Source: Desulfobacterales bacterium
GTDB taxonomy: Bacteria > Desulfobacterota > Desulfobacteria > Desulfobacterales > CAFBRK01
NCBI GenBank assembly: GCA_021737185.1
Contig: JAIPEL010000015.1
Coordinates: 1 to 56,065 of the forward strand
Direction: 5' to 3'
Length of the DNA stretch: 56,065 nucleotides
The translations under genes and the position numbers were made by a program. Under the pieces are notes generated by a model. That model was given only the letters and a program-made list of their open reading frames with translations, made no database searches and was not told where the DNA came from. Shown piece after piece: positions 17,814-26,259 of the stretch (its first letter is position 1; each line of letters begins with the position of its first letter).

Positions 17814-18877
17814 TTCGGGCCGCCTTCCATGGTCAAAGATTTCCAAAACCGCTTCTGGACCTGCACGCAGCGGGTCGTGGCATAAAGAATTTTTTTGCGG
17901 TCCGCCAGGCGGGCCAGCGGGATCGGGTCGGTGACGGTCTGCCCGGCCATCTCTTCAAGAACGGCCCGGACCGAGGCGGCGAGGACCTTCGGTTCGTATC
18001 CCCCCTCGAGCACCAGCGCCATGCGCTCTTGGCAGCATTGTCGGGCAATGTCCATCAGACAGCGGGTCATCGCCGCAAAACCGCGTTCGGTGAGCGTCAT
18101 TCCGCCGAGCGGGTCCTTGCCGTGGTTATCGAAGCCGGCAGAGACCAGCACCAGGTCCGGAGCGAACTCCAGGGCGATGGGCGTCAGAATCTGCAGGAAA
18201 AGTGCGGCGTATTCACTGTCGCCGAATCCCTTAGGAAGAGGAAGGTTGACCGTGTAGCCTTCGCCGGGGCCGATCCCGGAGTCGGTGAAAAAGCCGGTTT
18301 TGGGGAAATGGGGGTACTGGTGAATGGAGAAAAAGAGCACTGACGGGTCCTGCTCGAAAATGTGCTGGGTGCCGTTTCCGTGGTGGACGTCCCAGTCGAC
18401 CACCAGCACCCTGGAAAGGCCGAGCTGCTTTCGGGCGAATGCAGCGCCGATGGCCGCATTGTTGAAGATGCAGTAGCCCAGCGCCCGGCTTTTTTCTGCG
18501 TGATGACCGGGGGGCCGCACCAGGGCAAAAGCATGGGCCGGACGGCTTTCGACCACCCGGCGAACGGCCTCAACAAAACCACCTGCTGCCAGTCGGGCGG
18601 CCAGGTAGGAGCTTTTCGACACCTGGGTGTCCGGCCCGAGCAGTGCATAGTCCTGCTTGGCAGTTGCTGCCACTTTGTCAATATATTCAGAAGTATGGAC
18701 TAAAAGAAGCTCGTCCCGGGATGCCAGCCGCGCAGAAAGGGGGACGAAATCGCCGGCAGGAGGGCTCTTTTCGAGCATGTCGTAGACGGCGGCAAGGCGC
18801 CGGGCGTTTTCCGGGTGCCCGTCGTCGGTGAGATGTTCGAGGCAGCGGGCGTCGCAGACGATCCCGGTGGCGGTCAC
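17810..18877 (-). CDS. Histone-deacetylase/AcuC-like amidohydrolase
   Basis: A 355-residue member of the arginase-deacetylase fold. Diagnostic residues are all present: HPENARRL (21-28), RPPGHHAEKS with catalytic His125-His126, DWDVHHGNGTQH with zinc ligands Asp163 and His165, AGFDNH with zinc ligand Asp250, and the late EGGY motif that contributes the active-site region. It resembles bacterial class II-type deacetylases and acetylpolyamine amidohydrolases; the substrate may be an acetyl-lysine or an acetylated small amine. The GTG start at 18877 overlaps the stop of the upstream tandem UspA gene as GTGA and is preceded by AAAGGA. Longer upstream frames have no support. Zinc chemistry is certain from the motifs; the substrate is not. 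Confidence 0.93.
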   Translation of the reverse strand: MTATGIVCDARCLEHLTDDGHPENARRLAAVYDMLEKSPPAGDFVPLSARLASRDELLLVHTSEYIDKVAATAKQDYALLGPDTQVSKSSYLAARLAAGGFVEAVRRVVESRPAHAFALVRPPGHHAEKSRALGYCIFNNAAIGAAFARKQLGLSRVLVVDWDVHHGNGTQHIFEQDPSVLFFSIHQYPHFPKTGFFTDSGIGPGEGYTVNLPLPKGFGDSEYAALFLQILTPIALEFAPDLVLVSAGFDNHGKDPLGGMTLTERGFAAMTRCLMDIARQCCQERMALVLEGGYEPKVLAASVRAVLEEMAGQTVTDPIPLARLADRKKILYATTRCVQVQKRFWKSLTMEGGPK

Positions 18878-19818
18878 GGTCCATTCCTTTCCCGGCCCGC
18901 TCCGGCGGCTCTTGCCTCGGTGCCGGAGGCATGCATGCTTCCGGCCGGAACTGCCAGCACCGAACAGGGCGCCTTTCGCAGCAACGCTTCCGTGGTCGAG
19001 CCCCGCAGATATTTTTGGACCTTTCCGATGCGCCGAACGCCGACGATGATCAAGTCGGCCTTCCAGTGACGGGCGTGCAGGGGGATTTGTTCTCCCGGGT
19101 GACCCGGCAAGGCTGCTGCATCGGTCGGAACCTTCGGCGACGATGCACGGAGGACCATCTGCAAGAGACGGTCTTTCAGGCTTTCCTGGAGTTCTTGCTG
19201 CACTTCTTCGTACGGGCCTGTAGACAAATCGATCTCTTCGGCCATGGGGGACTCGATGGCATGCACCAGGCGGATGCGGGCATTGAAGGCTTCGGCCAGC
19301 GCCGTTGCCGTGGAAAGAACCGGTCTGAACTCCGGTGAAAAGTCGCAGGCAACCAGAATACGGCGAATTCCTCCCGGCGGGGGGCTTTCCCGGGGCGTGC
19401 CCCGGGCCACCCACAGCGGGCAGTCGAGGGATCGGGCCATTCGCTCCACGACGGTCCCCAACAGCATTCTTTTGATGCCGCTCAGTCCATAGCTGGCGGC
19501 GACCACCAGATCGATGCCCTGCGATGCCACCACCGGCGCGAGGCTTTCCACCGAATCGCCGCAGCCGATCAACGGTTCCCAGTTCACTCCGCAGCCGGCC
19601 ATGAGCGATTCGAGCCTGTGCCGGGTCAGTTCGATGTCGTCATCGACGGTGCGCCCGGTAACAGAAACGTCGGTGGCGTACAAAATATCTTTGGTGGAAG
19701 GAACGGCGTGGAAGACCAGCATTCGCGCCCCGAAACGTCGGGACAGCCAGATCCCCCAGTCGATGGTGGACCGGAAGTGCTCGGAAAAGTCAGTGGCGCA
19801 AAGAATGGTGTTCAGCAT
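18874..19818 (-). CDS. Tandem universal stress protein (two UspA domains)
   Basis: A 314-residue protein with two Usp domains. The first starts at MLNTILCATDFSEHF and ends in GLSGIKRMLLGTVVERM, an ATP-binding GxxG(9x)G(S/T) pattern. The second starts near RRILVACDFSPEFR and ends in GVRRIGKVQKYLRGSTTEALLRK. Both keep the Asp after the first strand and the terminal phosphate-contact loop, so nucleotide binding is likely in each half. Tandem Usps act in stress resistance, respiratory adaptation or protein binding in the cytoplasm. The start at 19818 is used because the fold begins with MLNTILC; the extension upstream is poorly conserved Arg/Gly-rich sequence. It is the first gene of a coupled unit with the deacetylase-like and Cys-rich genes. 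Confidence 0.88.
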   Translation of the reverse strand: MLNTILCATDFSEHFRSTIDWGIWLSRRFGARMLVFHAVPSTKDILYATDVSVTGRTVDDDIELTRHRLESLMAGCGVNWEPLIGCGDSVESLAPVVASQGIDLVVAASYGLSGIKRMLLGTVVERMARSLDCPLWVARGTPRESPPPGGIRRILVACDFSPEFRPVLSTATALAEAFNARIRLVHAIESPMAEEIDLSTGPYEEVQQELQESLKDRLLQMVLRASSPKVPTDAAALPGHPGEQIPLHARHWKADLIIVGVRRIGKVQKYLRGSTTEALLRKAPCSVLAVPAGSMHASGTEARAAGAGRERNGP

Positions 19819-20027
19819 AGGCTGCCGCCGGAGGCCGTGTCCCTGGCGATTCCGCGCCCGACCGGAGGCGGCGGCCTGCAACTGCATTTCCAGGCCTGTT
19901 TTCCAGGACGACCGCCGTCTATGCGGCCATGTGGATTCAACCGCGGAATCGCAGAACGAATGCGGTGCTGACCGATAATGTATCCGAACCGAAAAGTCGT
20001 GTCAATTCGGCGCCGAAGGTGGTCTGC

Positions 20028-21641
20028 TCAAAAAAGCCGGGTCAACTCATCGGCCTCGAACGCCGGCCACGGGGCGGGGGCGTCTTTATCCATGGCTTCG
20101 ACACCCCGGCCCGGGGAAAGCGCCTCGCCAATGAGAGCGGCTTCGATGCCGGCAGCTTCGAGGGCGGCCTTCAAGGCCTCGGCCCGATCCGGGCGGCAGG
20201 CGATCAGCAGGCTTCCGGATCCGATCAGCCCCAGCGGATCGATGCCGGTGGCGCGGCACAGCTCAAGGGTTTCTGGAAAGAAGCGGAGCTGATCGATCTG
20301 CACCCGAAGGCGATGCCCCCCGGCGGCAGAGAATTCTTCGACGGCGGTGGCGACGCCGCCCTCGGTGACGTCGTGCATTGCACTGACGCCGGCAAAGTCC
20401 GCCGCGATCCGGGCTTCGGGCAGGATGCTGATCCCGGAAAGCAGGCCGGCAGCCGCCTTCAGCGTCTCGGATGAAATTCCCTGCCGCTGCAGGCGATCGC
20501 CGAACTCCCGGGCGATGATCGCTGTGCCTTCCACGGCAATCCGCTTGGTCATCAGGAGTCGGTCGCCGCTGCGCATGTTTCGCTTGTCCACCAAGCGTCC
20601 TGTCTCGACCGTGCCGCAGAGCATTCCGCTGACCACGGGACGGTTGACGGCATCGGTGACCTCGGTGTGGCCGCCGCACAGAACGATGCCGTAGCGGCGG
20701 CAAACCGCGTGCAAATCTTCCATCAGCCGGAGGATCATGGACGGGGTCGTTCCGGAAGGAAACAGCAGGGTCGACAAAAACCATCGCGGTACAGCGCCGG
20801 CGGTGGCGATGTCGTTGGCATTGACGATCACGGCATATTCGGCAAAGGCATCCGACACCAGGGTGATCGGATCGGATTTGAGCACCAGCACGCCGTCTTG
20901 GACGGCCACTGCGGCGGTGTCCTGGCCGATGCCCGGGTAGATCAGCAGGTTTTCGTCTTCTTGGGGAAGGCTTTTTAAAAACGATTCCAACAGATCGTTG
21001 GGAAGTTTTCCCCCGGAGACTGGCATGCCGAGCCTGGCCACGGCCATCAACTCCGAAAGGCAAGAGATCCGAAAGTCCGGTTCGATGTCAAGTCTTTTGC
21101 AGCGAGTGGCCGACTCGATCAGGACGGTGACGGCGCCGGCCCGATGACCCGCTTCGATGTCGAAGACGAAATCTCCGATCACGAGAAGTTCTTTCGGTTT
21201 GATTTTCCATCTGCGGGCCGCATGCAGGACGCCGTCCGGAGACGGCTTCGGATTGACCACGGTTTCCCGCGTGATCAGAATATCAAAGTCCTCCGGACGC
21301 ATCGTGTCGAACCGGGACATGGCACAAAGAAGAGCGCGTCGGCTGTTTCGGGTGAGGATCCCAAGGGCCATGTTCTTGGCCTTCAATCCGGCGATGAGAT
21401 CGGAGGCGCCTCTGGCCGGAACCGATCGATTCGCGGCCGCCATCTCGAATCGATCCAGCGCCGCCTTGGCCTGTCTGCGACGATCCGGGTCGGTGAGCGA
21501 TTGGATATATTCCAGTGCGGCGACGTCTGCCGGACAGCCGATCTCTTCCTTGAATCCGGTCCAATTGTGATCGCCGGGTCGGGTCAGGGTCCCGTCAAAA
21601 TCGAACAGGACTCCTCGGATACGAAATGCGCGAGACGTCAT
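20028..21641 (-). CDS. Fusion of HAD hydrolase and HypE/AIR-synthase-like protein
   Basis: A 537-residue two-domain protein. Residues 1-195 form a haloacid-dehalogenase hydrolase: DFDGTLT at 14-20 with the nucleophile Asp, ILTRNSRRALL as motif II, VVNPKPSPDG around the motif III lysine, and LVIGDFVFDIEAGHRAG as motif IV. Residues about 215-537 match AIR-synthase/HypE/SelD-type ATP-using enzymes: GIGQDTAAVAVQDGVLV, CGGHTEVTDAVNRPVV, HDVTEGGVATAVEEFS and the glycine-rich GLIGSGSLLI near the end. Separately, these domains cleave phosphate esters and activate a carbonyl or amide with ATP. The fusion suggests a product of one is handed to the other. No Sec or Cys of SelD is present in the expected place, so selenophosphate synthesis is not supported. 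Single-gene unit. Confidence 0.82.
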   Translation of the reverse strand: MTSRAFRIRGVLFDFDGTLTRPGDHNWTGFKEEIGCPADVAALEYIQSLTDPDRRRQAKAALDRFEMAAANRSVPARGASDLIAGLKAKNMALGILTRNSRRALLCAMSRFDTMRPEDFDILITRETVVNPKPSPDGVLHAARRWKIKPKELLVIGDFVFDIEAGHRAGAVTVLIESATRCKRLDIEPDFRISCLSELMAVARLGMPVSGGKLPNDLLESFLKSLPQEDENLLIYPGIGQDTAAVAVQDGVLVLKSDPITLVSDAFAEYAVIVNANDIATAGAVPRWFLSTLLFPSGTTPSMILRLMEDLHAVCRRYGIVLCGGHTEVTDAVNRPVVSGMLCGTVETGRLVDKRNMRSGDRLLMTKRIAVEGTAIIAREFGDRLQRQGISSETLKAAAGLLSGISILPEARIAADFAGVSAMHDVTEGGVATAVEEFSAAGGHRLRVQIDQLRFFPETLELCRATGIDPLGLIGSGSLLIACRPDRAEALKAALEAAGIEAALIGEALSPGRGVEAMDKDAPAPWPAFEADELTRLF

Positions 21642-21928
21642 GTCAGAACCTGTTTCCGGAAAGGCGGAGGTCAGGGAGGCCTTTTTTCTGCGGAACTATA
21701 GGAGGGAGCCGAATGGTGTGTCAAGCATCAGCCCGCCTCCTGCTTGATGAACGTGGTTGAAATAGACGAAAAAACGACATCCTGCTTGCCGCAACGAATT
21801 CAATAAGCGGCCTATCCGCTTTTTATCAACGCGGCCAGCGATTTTATCCCTTGTCAATATCGGCCGGATCAGGAATAATACGAAGATATTTGATCCATTT
21901 CATCAGGCAGGAAAGGAGAAGGCGATCC
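21642..21928. other. Divergent intergenic region upstream of uspA
   Basis: About 290 bp between the HAD/AIR fusion gene and the plus-strand UspA gene. It contains AAGCGG-CCTAT-CCGCTT (21806-21822) followed by TTTT, a short hairpin and T-run on the plus strand, and a weak promoter candidate TTGTCA (21851-21856) with TAATAC at 21876-21881 and a 19-bp spacer. A ribosome binding site AAAGGAG (21912-21918) leads into the UspA start. No gene is visible. Confidence 0.4.
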
Positions 21929-22399
21929 ATGGCAAAGAAGATTCTGGTGGGCTTTGACGATTCCGAAAATGCGATCCGCGCCGTTGAATTCATTACCTCA
22001 ACATTTTCAACGGATAACCGGGTGATTCTGTTCAGCGTGCTCCAAGACACTGCCGCCCTTTGCGATTTGAACAGCCCTGAACTGACCCCCTATTTCAAGG
22101 AGCAGCAGCAGAGCTTCTGCACGCTCGAAGAAAAGAAAAAGAGCCTCGTCGAAGCGGCGCTGGACAAGGCAAAGGCCATGCTTCTTGAGGCAGGCTTCCC
22201 GGCGGACAACATCAAGACGAAGGTCAAGTCCAAATCAAAAGGCGTTGCACGAGACCTCGTCGATGAGGCGAACAAGGGCTACGACCTGGTGGTACTCGGC
22301 CGCCGCGGCGTTTCAGGCGTTCGCGAGTTTTTTTTCGGAAGCGTCTCAAACAAGGTGATCCAGGCCGCCAAGGACGTCTCGATTCTGGTCGTCAATTGA
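21929..22399 (+). CDS. Universal stress protein, UspA family
   Basis: A 156-residue single-domain Usp. MAKKILVGFDDSENAIRAV is the first strand with its conserved Asp, and GRRGVSGVREFFFGSVSNKVIQ carries the GxxG(9x)GS ATP-binding pattern. The start at 21929 has AAAGGAG ten bases upstream. The gene overlaps the following lipoprotein gene at TTGA, so both are likely translated together. Expected role is nucleotide-responsive stress protection in the cytoplasm. Confidence 0.9.
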   Translation: MAKKILVGFDDSENAIRAVEFITSTFSTDNRVILFSVLQDTAALCDLNSPELTPYFKEQQQSFCTLEEKKKSLVEAALDKAKAMLLEAGFPADNIKTKVKSKSKGVARDLVDEANKGYDLVVLGRRGVSGVREFFFGSVSNKVIQAAKDVSILVVN

Positions 22400-23598
22400 C
22401 GAGGAACCCCCGCTGGGCGGTTTTTTGCCTGCTGGCCGCGGTCTTCACCGCCGGCTGCACCGGAATGCATTCTCAGATGGCCGGCCCCCCCGTCGTTGCA
22501 GAGGCGGTTTCCGAAGAGGGGCTCAGCCCTGGCCAACAATATGCCGGAAGGGTGCTTGCCTACCTGATGCAGGTCGTGCTCGGGCGCGCCGGGCCCGGAG
22601 ATCTTCGATCCGAATGGAGCAGGCGGGGTCTGGATGTCCCGCTCGATTTCAAGCGCATTTCCAGCATCATGCTCGAACCGGGACAGAATCGGACCCAAGT
22701 AGTGGTCTTCGATACCCGGATCTTCGGCTTATCAGAGGTTCTTTACCACTACGATCCCCGGCTGAACCTATTCAAAGGAACCGAAGGTCGCCAGAGCCTG
22801 TTTCCATCGGTCGAGCTGATCGCCCTTCGCCTTCTTCTCCTTCAGAAAATGGCGCGGGGAGAAAAGCTGAGGCTGGAGGCGGTTGCAGCCCGAAAAGCGC
22901 TCCTTTTCGATCCCCTACTTCCGGTGACGGAGGAAGATCTTGCCGCTACCGGGCTTTCCCGATCCGAAATGGCCTTGTTGCAGGAGACCCTGGCCAGCGA
23001 TCCCCATCTTTTTCGATACCTGGTCTATCCTCCCATGGTGAGGACCCTGTATGAGATCGGTGCCATAGAATCCGATTCCCTTGTCGCCCGTTGCCTGGGA
23101 AAAGCGGTCCAAACCGGCAGCGGCTGTCGGTTTTCCACGGCGAATCCGTCAAAGCCACTGCTTCGAATCGCCCTGCTTCCGTCGATCACCCGGCATTTTA
23201 CCCTGAAACCGGGGCCTGGCGGAAAAAGTGCGGCGGATTTCCGGCCGAACGAATTTTACCGGCGCGTCAGCGAAACACTGAAACAACGAATTTTGGAGCA
23301 GGCCGAAGCCGCCCATCCGTCGGCCGCTGACTTCTTGCTTTTTTCAGGGCCTCCTCTCAGCCCCCAGGTCATTTATCCGGAAAACCATGCGGCCGAGATT
23401 CGCCGCATTTGCCCCGAAGCCGACTTTGCCGTGATCCTGGTGGACAAGGATGTCCTCCGGAGCTTCAATCTTTCTTCGAAACATGGAAACCGGGAAGAAG
23501 GAAACCTTCTTTACATCGACATCATGGACATCGAGCATTCCTTGATCGACCCTGAGCTGGAAGCCGTGGGTCGGTTTGTCGCCTCCCGCCTGAAGTAG
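22396..23598 (+). CDS. Hypothetical lipoprotein (about 400 residues)
   Basis: A secreted lipoprotein of unknown family. The N terminus has a hydrophobic signal (residues 8-18) and a lipobox FTAGC with Cys21 as the likely lipidation site. No domain was recognised in the mature part. It is acidic with helical and strand alternation; a conserved-looking C-terminal block (EADFAVILVDKDVLRSF) near residue 350 may be a ligand-binding or dimer-type region. The start is TTG at 22396, overlapping the UspA stop codon. Adjacent to a UspA gene, it may be an envelope component of a stress response, but this is inference only. Confidence 0.72.
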   Translation: MTRNPRWAVFCLLAAVFTAGCTGMHSQMAGPPVVAEAVSEEGLSPGQQYAGRVLAYLMQVVLGRAGPGDLRSEWSRRGLDVPLDFKRISSIMLEPGQNRTQVVVFDTRIFGLSEVLYHYDPRLNLFKGTEGRQSLFPSVELIALRLLLLQKMARGEKLRLEAVAARKALLFDPLLPVTEEDLAATGLSRSEMALLQETLASDPHLFRYLVYPPMVRTLYEIGAIESDSLVARCLGKAVQTGSGCRFSTANPSKPLLRIALLPSITRHFTLKPGPGGKSAADFRPNEFYRRVSETLKQRILEQAEAAHPSAADFLLFSGPPLSPQVIYPENHAAEIRRICPEADFAVILVDKDVLRSFNLSSKHGNREEGNLLYIDIMDIEHSLIDPELEAVGRFVASRLK

Positions 23599-23669
23599 AC
23601 CGCAGCAATTCCCATTCCCTTTCAAGGATCCATGTAACCGAGGAAAGCCCGCCGGCTCTGTAGTCTTTG

Positions 23670-23765
23670 TAGGGATTGTCATATTTCCGTTCCGTTTGAG
23701 AGAGCTTGATATGCACTGGCGCCCCGCGAACTCAAGGTCATAGATCGGCTGTTTGACAATCCCTA
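23670..23765. repeat. MITE-like element with 12-bp TAGGGATTGTCA terminal inverted repeats
   Basis: TAGGGATTGTCA (23670-23681) and TGACAATCCCTA (23754-23765) are perfect inverted repeats bounding a 96-bp element in the gap before the small membrane-protein gene. Its left third is 29/31 identical (inverted) to 7764-7794. No ORF of its own is credible. It resembles a non-autonomous miniature element or a REP-like element; no partner transposase is in the window. Confidence 0.75.
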
Positions 23766-23857
23766 TATGATAAAAAAACGCCTGTTCGGGTGGCTTCGGC
23801 AGGCATCGGCAACTCGGCAAATTTCACTCAGCCCATGGAAAAAAAGGAGAAATCGTG

Positions 23858-24061
23858 ATGACAATAGACAGGATGGTTTTGGCATGGGCCGGCGTCATGG
23901 TGCTGGCCTCCGTGCTGCTGGCGGTGATCCACAGCGGCTACTGGCTTTTTTTGACCGCATTCGTGGGGGCCAACCTTCTCCAGTCCTCGGTGACGGGGTT
24001 TTGTCCGCTGGTGTTCGTCCTCAAGAAGATCGGCGTAAAACCGGGGGCCGCCTTTCGGTAG
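23858..24061 (+). CDS. Small inner-membrane protein, DUF2892-like
   Basis: A 67-residue protein with two hydrophobic helices: VLAWAGVMVLASVLLAVIHS then YWLFLTAFVGANLLQSSVTG. It finishes with CPLVFVLKKIGVK. The layout and the GxCPLV...L...G end match the YgaP-type DUF2892 membrane segment, which in some organisms is fused to rhodanese. The start ATG at 23858 is 8 nt after AAGGAG; an in-frame GTG lies three bases upstream. Function unknown, possibly thiol or sulfur-related by family association. Confidence 0.8.
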   Translation: MTIDRMVLAWAGVMVLASVLLAVIHSGYWLFLTAFVGANLLQSSVTGFCPLVFVLKKIGVKPGAAFR

Positions 24062-24184
24062 GGCGCCGGTTGAAGGGCCTCCGGCGCCGAATGCGGCTTG
24101 ACACCTGGTCGTGAGGCGCCTAGCTTGCTTACAAGGATCGCTTTCATCGTCGGGGTGACGTTCATTCAAATAGGAGGCGCGGAT

Positions 24185-24418
24185 ATGACCGGACAGCCAC
24201 GAAAATTCATGATCGACCGGGAGAAGCTCAACACCCTGAACGCCGAGGGGTGCCCTGCGTGCGGAAAAAAATTCACCCTGGGTGACACCGCGGTGGTCGC
24301 CTGCGGCGCCTGGGGGGGCGACGCGAAGATCATCCACGAAAACGAGGCGGTTTTCGATCCGGAAACCGGCGGTTACGTAGAGCGGCGCTGCTACCAGGCG
24401 CGCCGGGGCCGGATATGA
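24185..24418 (+). CDS. Small zinc-ribbon-like hypothetical protein
   Basis: A 77-residue protein with one CxxC (GCPACGKKF) and two later cysteines (VACGAW, RRCYQARR), possibly a small metal-binding site. The start at 24185 has a strong AGGAGG upstream. Located just after the DUF2892-like gene on the same strand and likely co-transcribed. No family is recognised. Confidence 0.65.
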   Translation: MTGQPRKFMIDREKLNTLNAEGCPACGKKFTLGDTAVVACGAWGGDAKIIHENEAVFDPETGGYVERRCYQARRGRI

Positions 24419-24490
24419 TTGTTTCGAAGACGGTTTGCCGGCCGGGATAGAAAAGGAGATGTCCCCGGCGGAAAAACCGGAAACAGAGGC

Positions 24491-25339
24491 CTATTTATTA
24501 GGCGGTTGTCGAATTCCGCCCTTCAACGATTCCAGAAATTCTTCCTCCAAGCGGCGCACATCCCTCATCCTTGCCGGATTCAAGAACCGATCATAGGGGG
24601 GTGCGGCCAGCCTCTCCGGGCTTGCGCCACACAGGTGCTCTTCGATTCGGGCCAGGGCCTCGATCGATTTGTCGCAGGCCGGGTAGCCCCTGTCATCGAG
24701 GGGGATGCGAGAATCTGCCGGAAGCCGGGAGACGTTGTTGATGTCCACCAGCTTGATCCGGCCGTGCGGCGTCGCGAACAGATTCCCGACGCCGGCGATG
24801 TCCGGAATGAGGCCCTCCTTCAGGATCATCTTCTTGGCGCCGGAAACGAAACGCCCGGCGTGCCGGACAAGATCGGCAGAAACCCGCGCCGCGCCGGAAA
24901 GCGGCAGATTCCAGGGGTCGAGAATTTCTCCGAAAACGGCTTCCTGAAGACCGCACAAAAGCAGCTGCTGCCGGCCGTCGGGCCGGTAGTCGACGATGAA
25001 CTCTTCGGATTTGGCCAGAAGGTCCGGCGGCAGATAGGCTTCGAGTACCCGCAGCCTGCGGATCTCTTCCAGCGCCTGGGCGGCTTCCGAAAAGCGCCTG
25101 CGAAAAATGCGCAGCATTTTTACCGGCCGGGCCGAGGGAAATCGCCGGAGGCCCCGGGATAAGAACCCTCTTTGCTCCCGCTCAACGTCGCTTCTGAGCA
25201 GCACCTCCAGAACGTGGGAGCGCAGCCCCTGGCGGAAGTGAGGACGAAATATGTACGGGCTGTCCTTCCGAACGAAGTTCAAGGCCACCACGTCCCGGTG
25301 GTCCAGGGTCCTCATGTCTCGAACGTCTTTACCCACCAT
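24491..25339 (-). CDS. Hypothetical protein with a faint protein-kinase-like signature
   Basis: A 282-residue protein of unknown family. The stretch GLIPDIAGVGNLFATPHGRIKLVDINN resembles, loosely, a kinase catalytic loop with its Asp and Asn followed by a metal-binding Asp (VDIN in place of DFG); I quote only its ends: GLIPDIAG and KLVDINN. The N-terminal third is Arg/Phe-rich (YIFRPHFRQG), and Leu/Glu-rich helices fill the middle. If the kinase reading is right it would be a highly divergent or fructosamine/aminoglycoside-kinase-like member. It is transcribed divergently from the HD-GYP gene, with which it shares 200 bp of upstream DNA. The start is ATG at 25339 or GTG three bases on. Treat the function as unknown. 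Confidence 0.6.
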   Translation of the reverse strand: MVGKDVRDMRTLDHRDVVALNFVRKDSPYIFRPHFRQGLRSHVLEVLLRSDVEREQRGFLSRGLRRFPSARPVKMLRIFRRRFSEAAQALEEIRRLRVLEAYLPPDLLAKSEEFIVDYRPDGRQQLLLCGLQEAVFGEILDPWNLPLSGAARVSADLVRHAGRFVSGAKKMILKEGLIPDIAGVGNLFATPHGRIKLVDINNVSRLPADSRIPLDDRGYPACDKSIEALARIEEHLCGASPERLAAPPYDRFLNPARMRDVRRLEEEFLESLKGGIRQPPNK

Positions 25340-25539
25340 CGACTCCAGGAATCTGTGGTCCGGTCTGCAATCCCGATCGGAACGTTATTTTGACAAGCGC
25401 TCTATCGCAGGGCCCGGCGCACTTGCAGAAGTACTTGACAGAAGCAAACCGCGGCGATAAAAAAACCCTTCCGGAATTTTACAAAAGATTCATTTTCCGC
25501 CTTTTGAATACGCCATCGAGGAAGGTGACACAGATACGA

Positions 25540-26259
25540 ATGTACAACAGATTTTTTCCGAAATCGGTTCGACTCGATGCCCTGGCCCCTTTTCCGGCCG
25601 GGGATTTGCTGGCCGATATGTTCGATCGGATGAAAGCTCCCCATCCGGAAACCGCTGCCCATTGCCGCCGGGTGGCCGCAGAGGCCGGCCGGATTGCAAA
25701 GGAAATGACCCTTGCCGGAGAGATGAAGGCCGCTGTGGTGCTGGCGGCTCTTTTTCACGACATCGGCAAGACGAGCATTCCCAATGACATCCTCCGAAAA
25801 GAAGGACTTCTGACCGGAGAAGAGTTCGAGGCGGTCAAGATGCATACCGAAGAAACCCGGGAGATTCTCCGGAGAATCGACTGGCCCCCGACCTTGCAAA
25901 GCGTGCCCGATGTCGCCGGCAGCCACCACGAGCGGTGGGACGGCTTAGGCTATCCACAGGGAGCGGCCGGAGAGAAAATTCCCCTGGGCGCTCGGGTGAT
26001 CGCCGTTGCCGATGCCTTCGATGCACTGACCTCGAAGCGCCGCTACCGGACGCCGATGACCGCCCTGGCGGCCGGCGAGTTTCTGGCCAGCAAACGCGGT
26101 TCGCATTTCGATCCGGCGGTGATCGACGCGTTTCTTCGCCGGTTTTCGCCGGGCACCTGCCGTCAAGGGATTACACGCATAAGTACTTGCGCCGAACGGC
26201 CTCGTTTTTCTGAAGCTCTTCGGCGCTGCCATGGTAGCGAATCACGCCGTTGTCGATGA
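25540..26259 (+). CDS. HD-GYP domain protein (c-di-GMP phosphodiesterase-like)
   Basis: A 239-residue protein with essentially one HD-GYP domain. It contains HPETAAHCRRVAAEAGR, LFHDIGKTSIPNDIL (HD motif), the HHERWDGLGYPQG GYP motif, and IAVADAFDALTSKRRYR. The metal ligands and the GYP glycine-proline are kept, so hydrolysis of c-di-GMP is likely. I set the start at 25540 (MYNRFF); longer frames up to 25390 contain an Arg/Lys-rich leader without a ribosome site. The last 89 bases overlap the convergent livF gene in antisense, giving a C-terminal tail of about 30 residues unlike HD-GYP sequence. That tail may be a run-on where the original stop was lost. Confidence 0.82.
   Translation: MYNRFFPKSVRLDALAPFPAGDLLADMFDRMKAPHPETAAHCRRVAAEAGRIAKEMTLAGEMKAAVVLAALFHDIGKTSIPNDILRKEGLLTGEEFEAVKMHTEETREILRRIDWPPTLQSVPDVAGSHHERWDGLGYPQGAAGEKIPLGARVIAVADAFDALTSKRRYRTPMTALAAGEFLASKRGSHFDPAVIDAFLRRFSPGTCRQGITRISTCAERPRFSEALRRCHGSESRRCR

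Noticed and set aside
20028..21641. Selenophosphate synthetase (SelD)
   Set aside because: The AIR-type half lacks the SelD active-site Cys/Sec segment, and no selenium genes are near.
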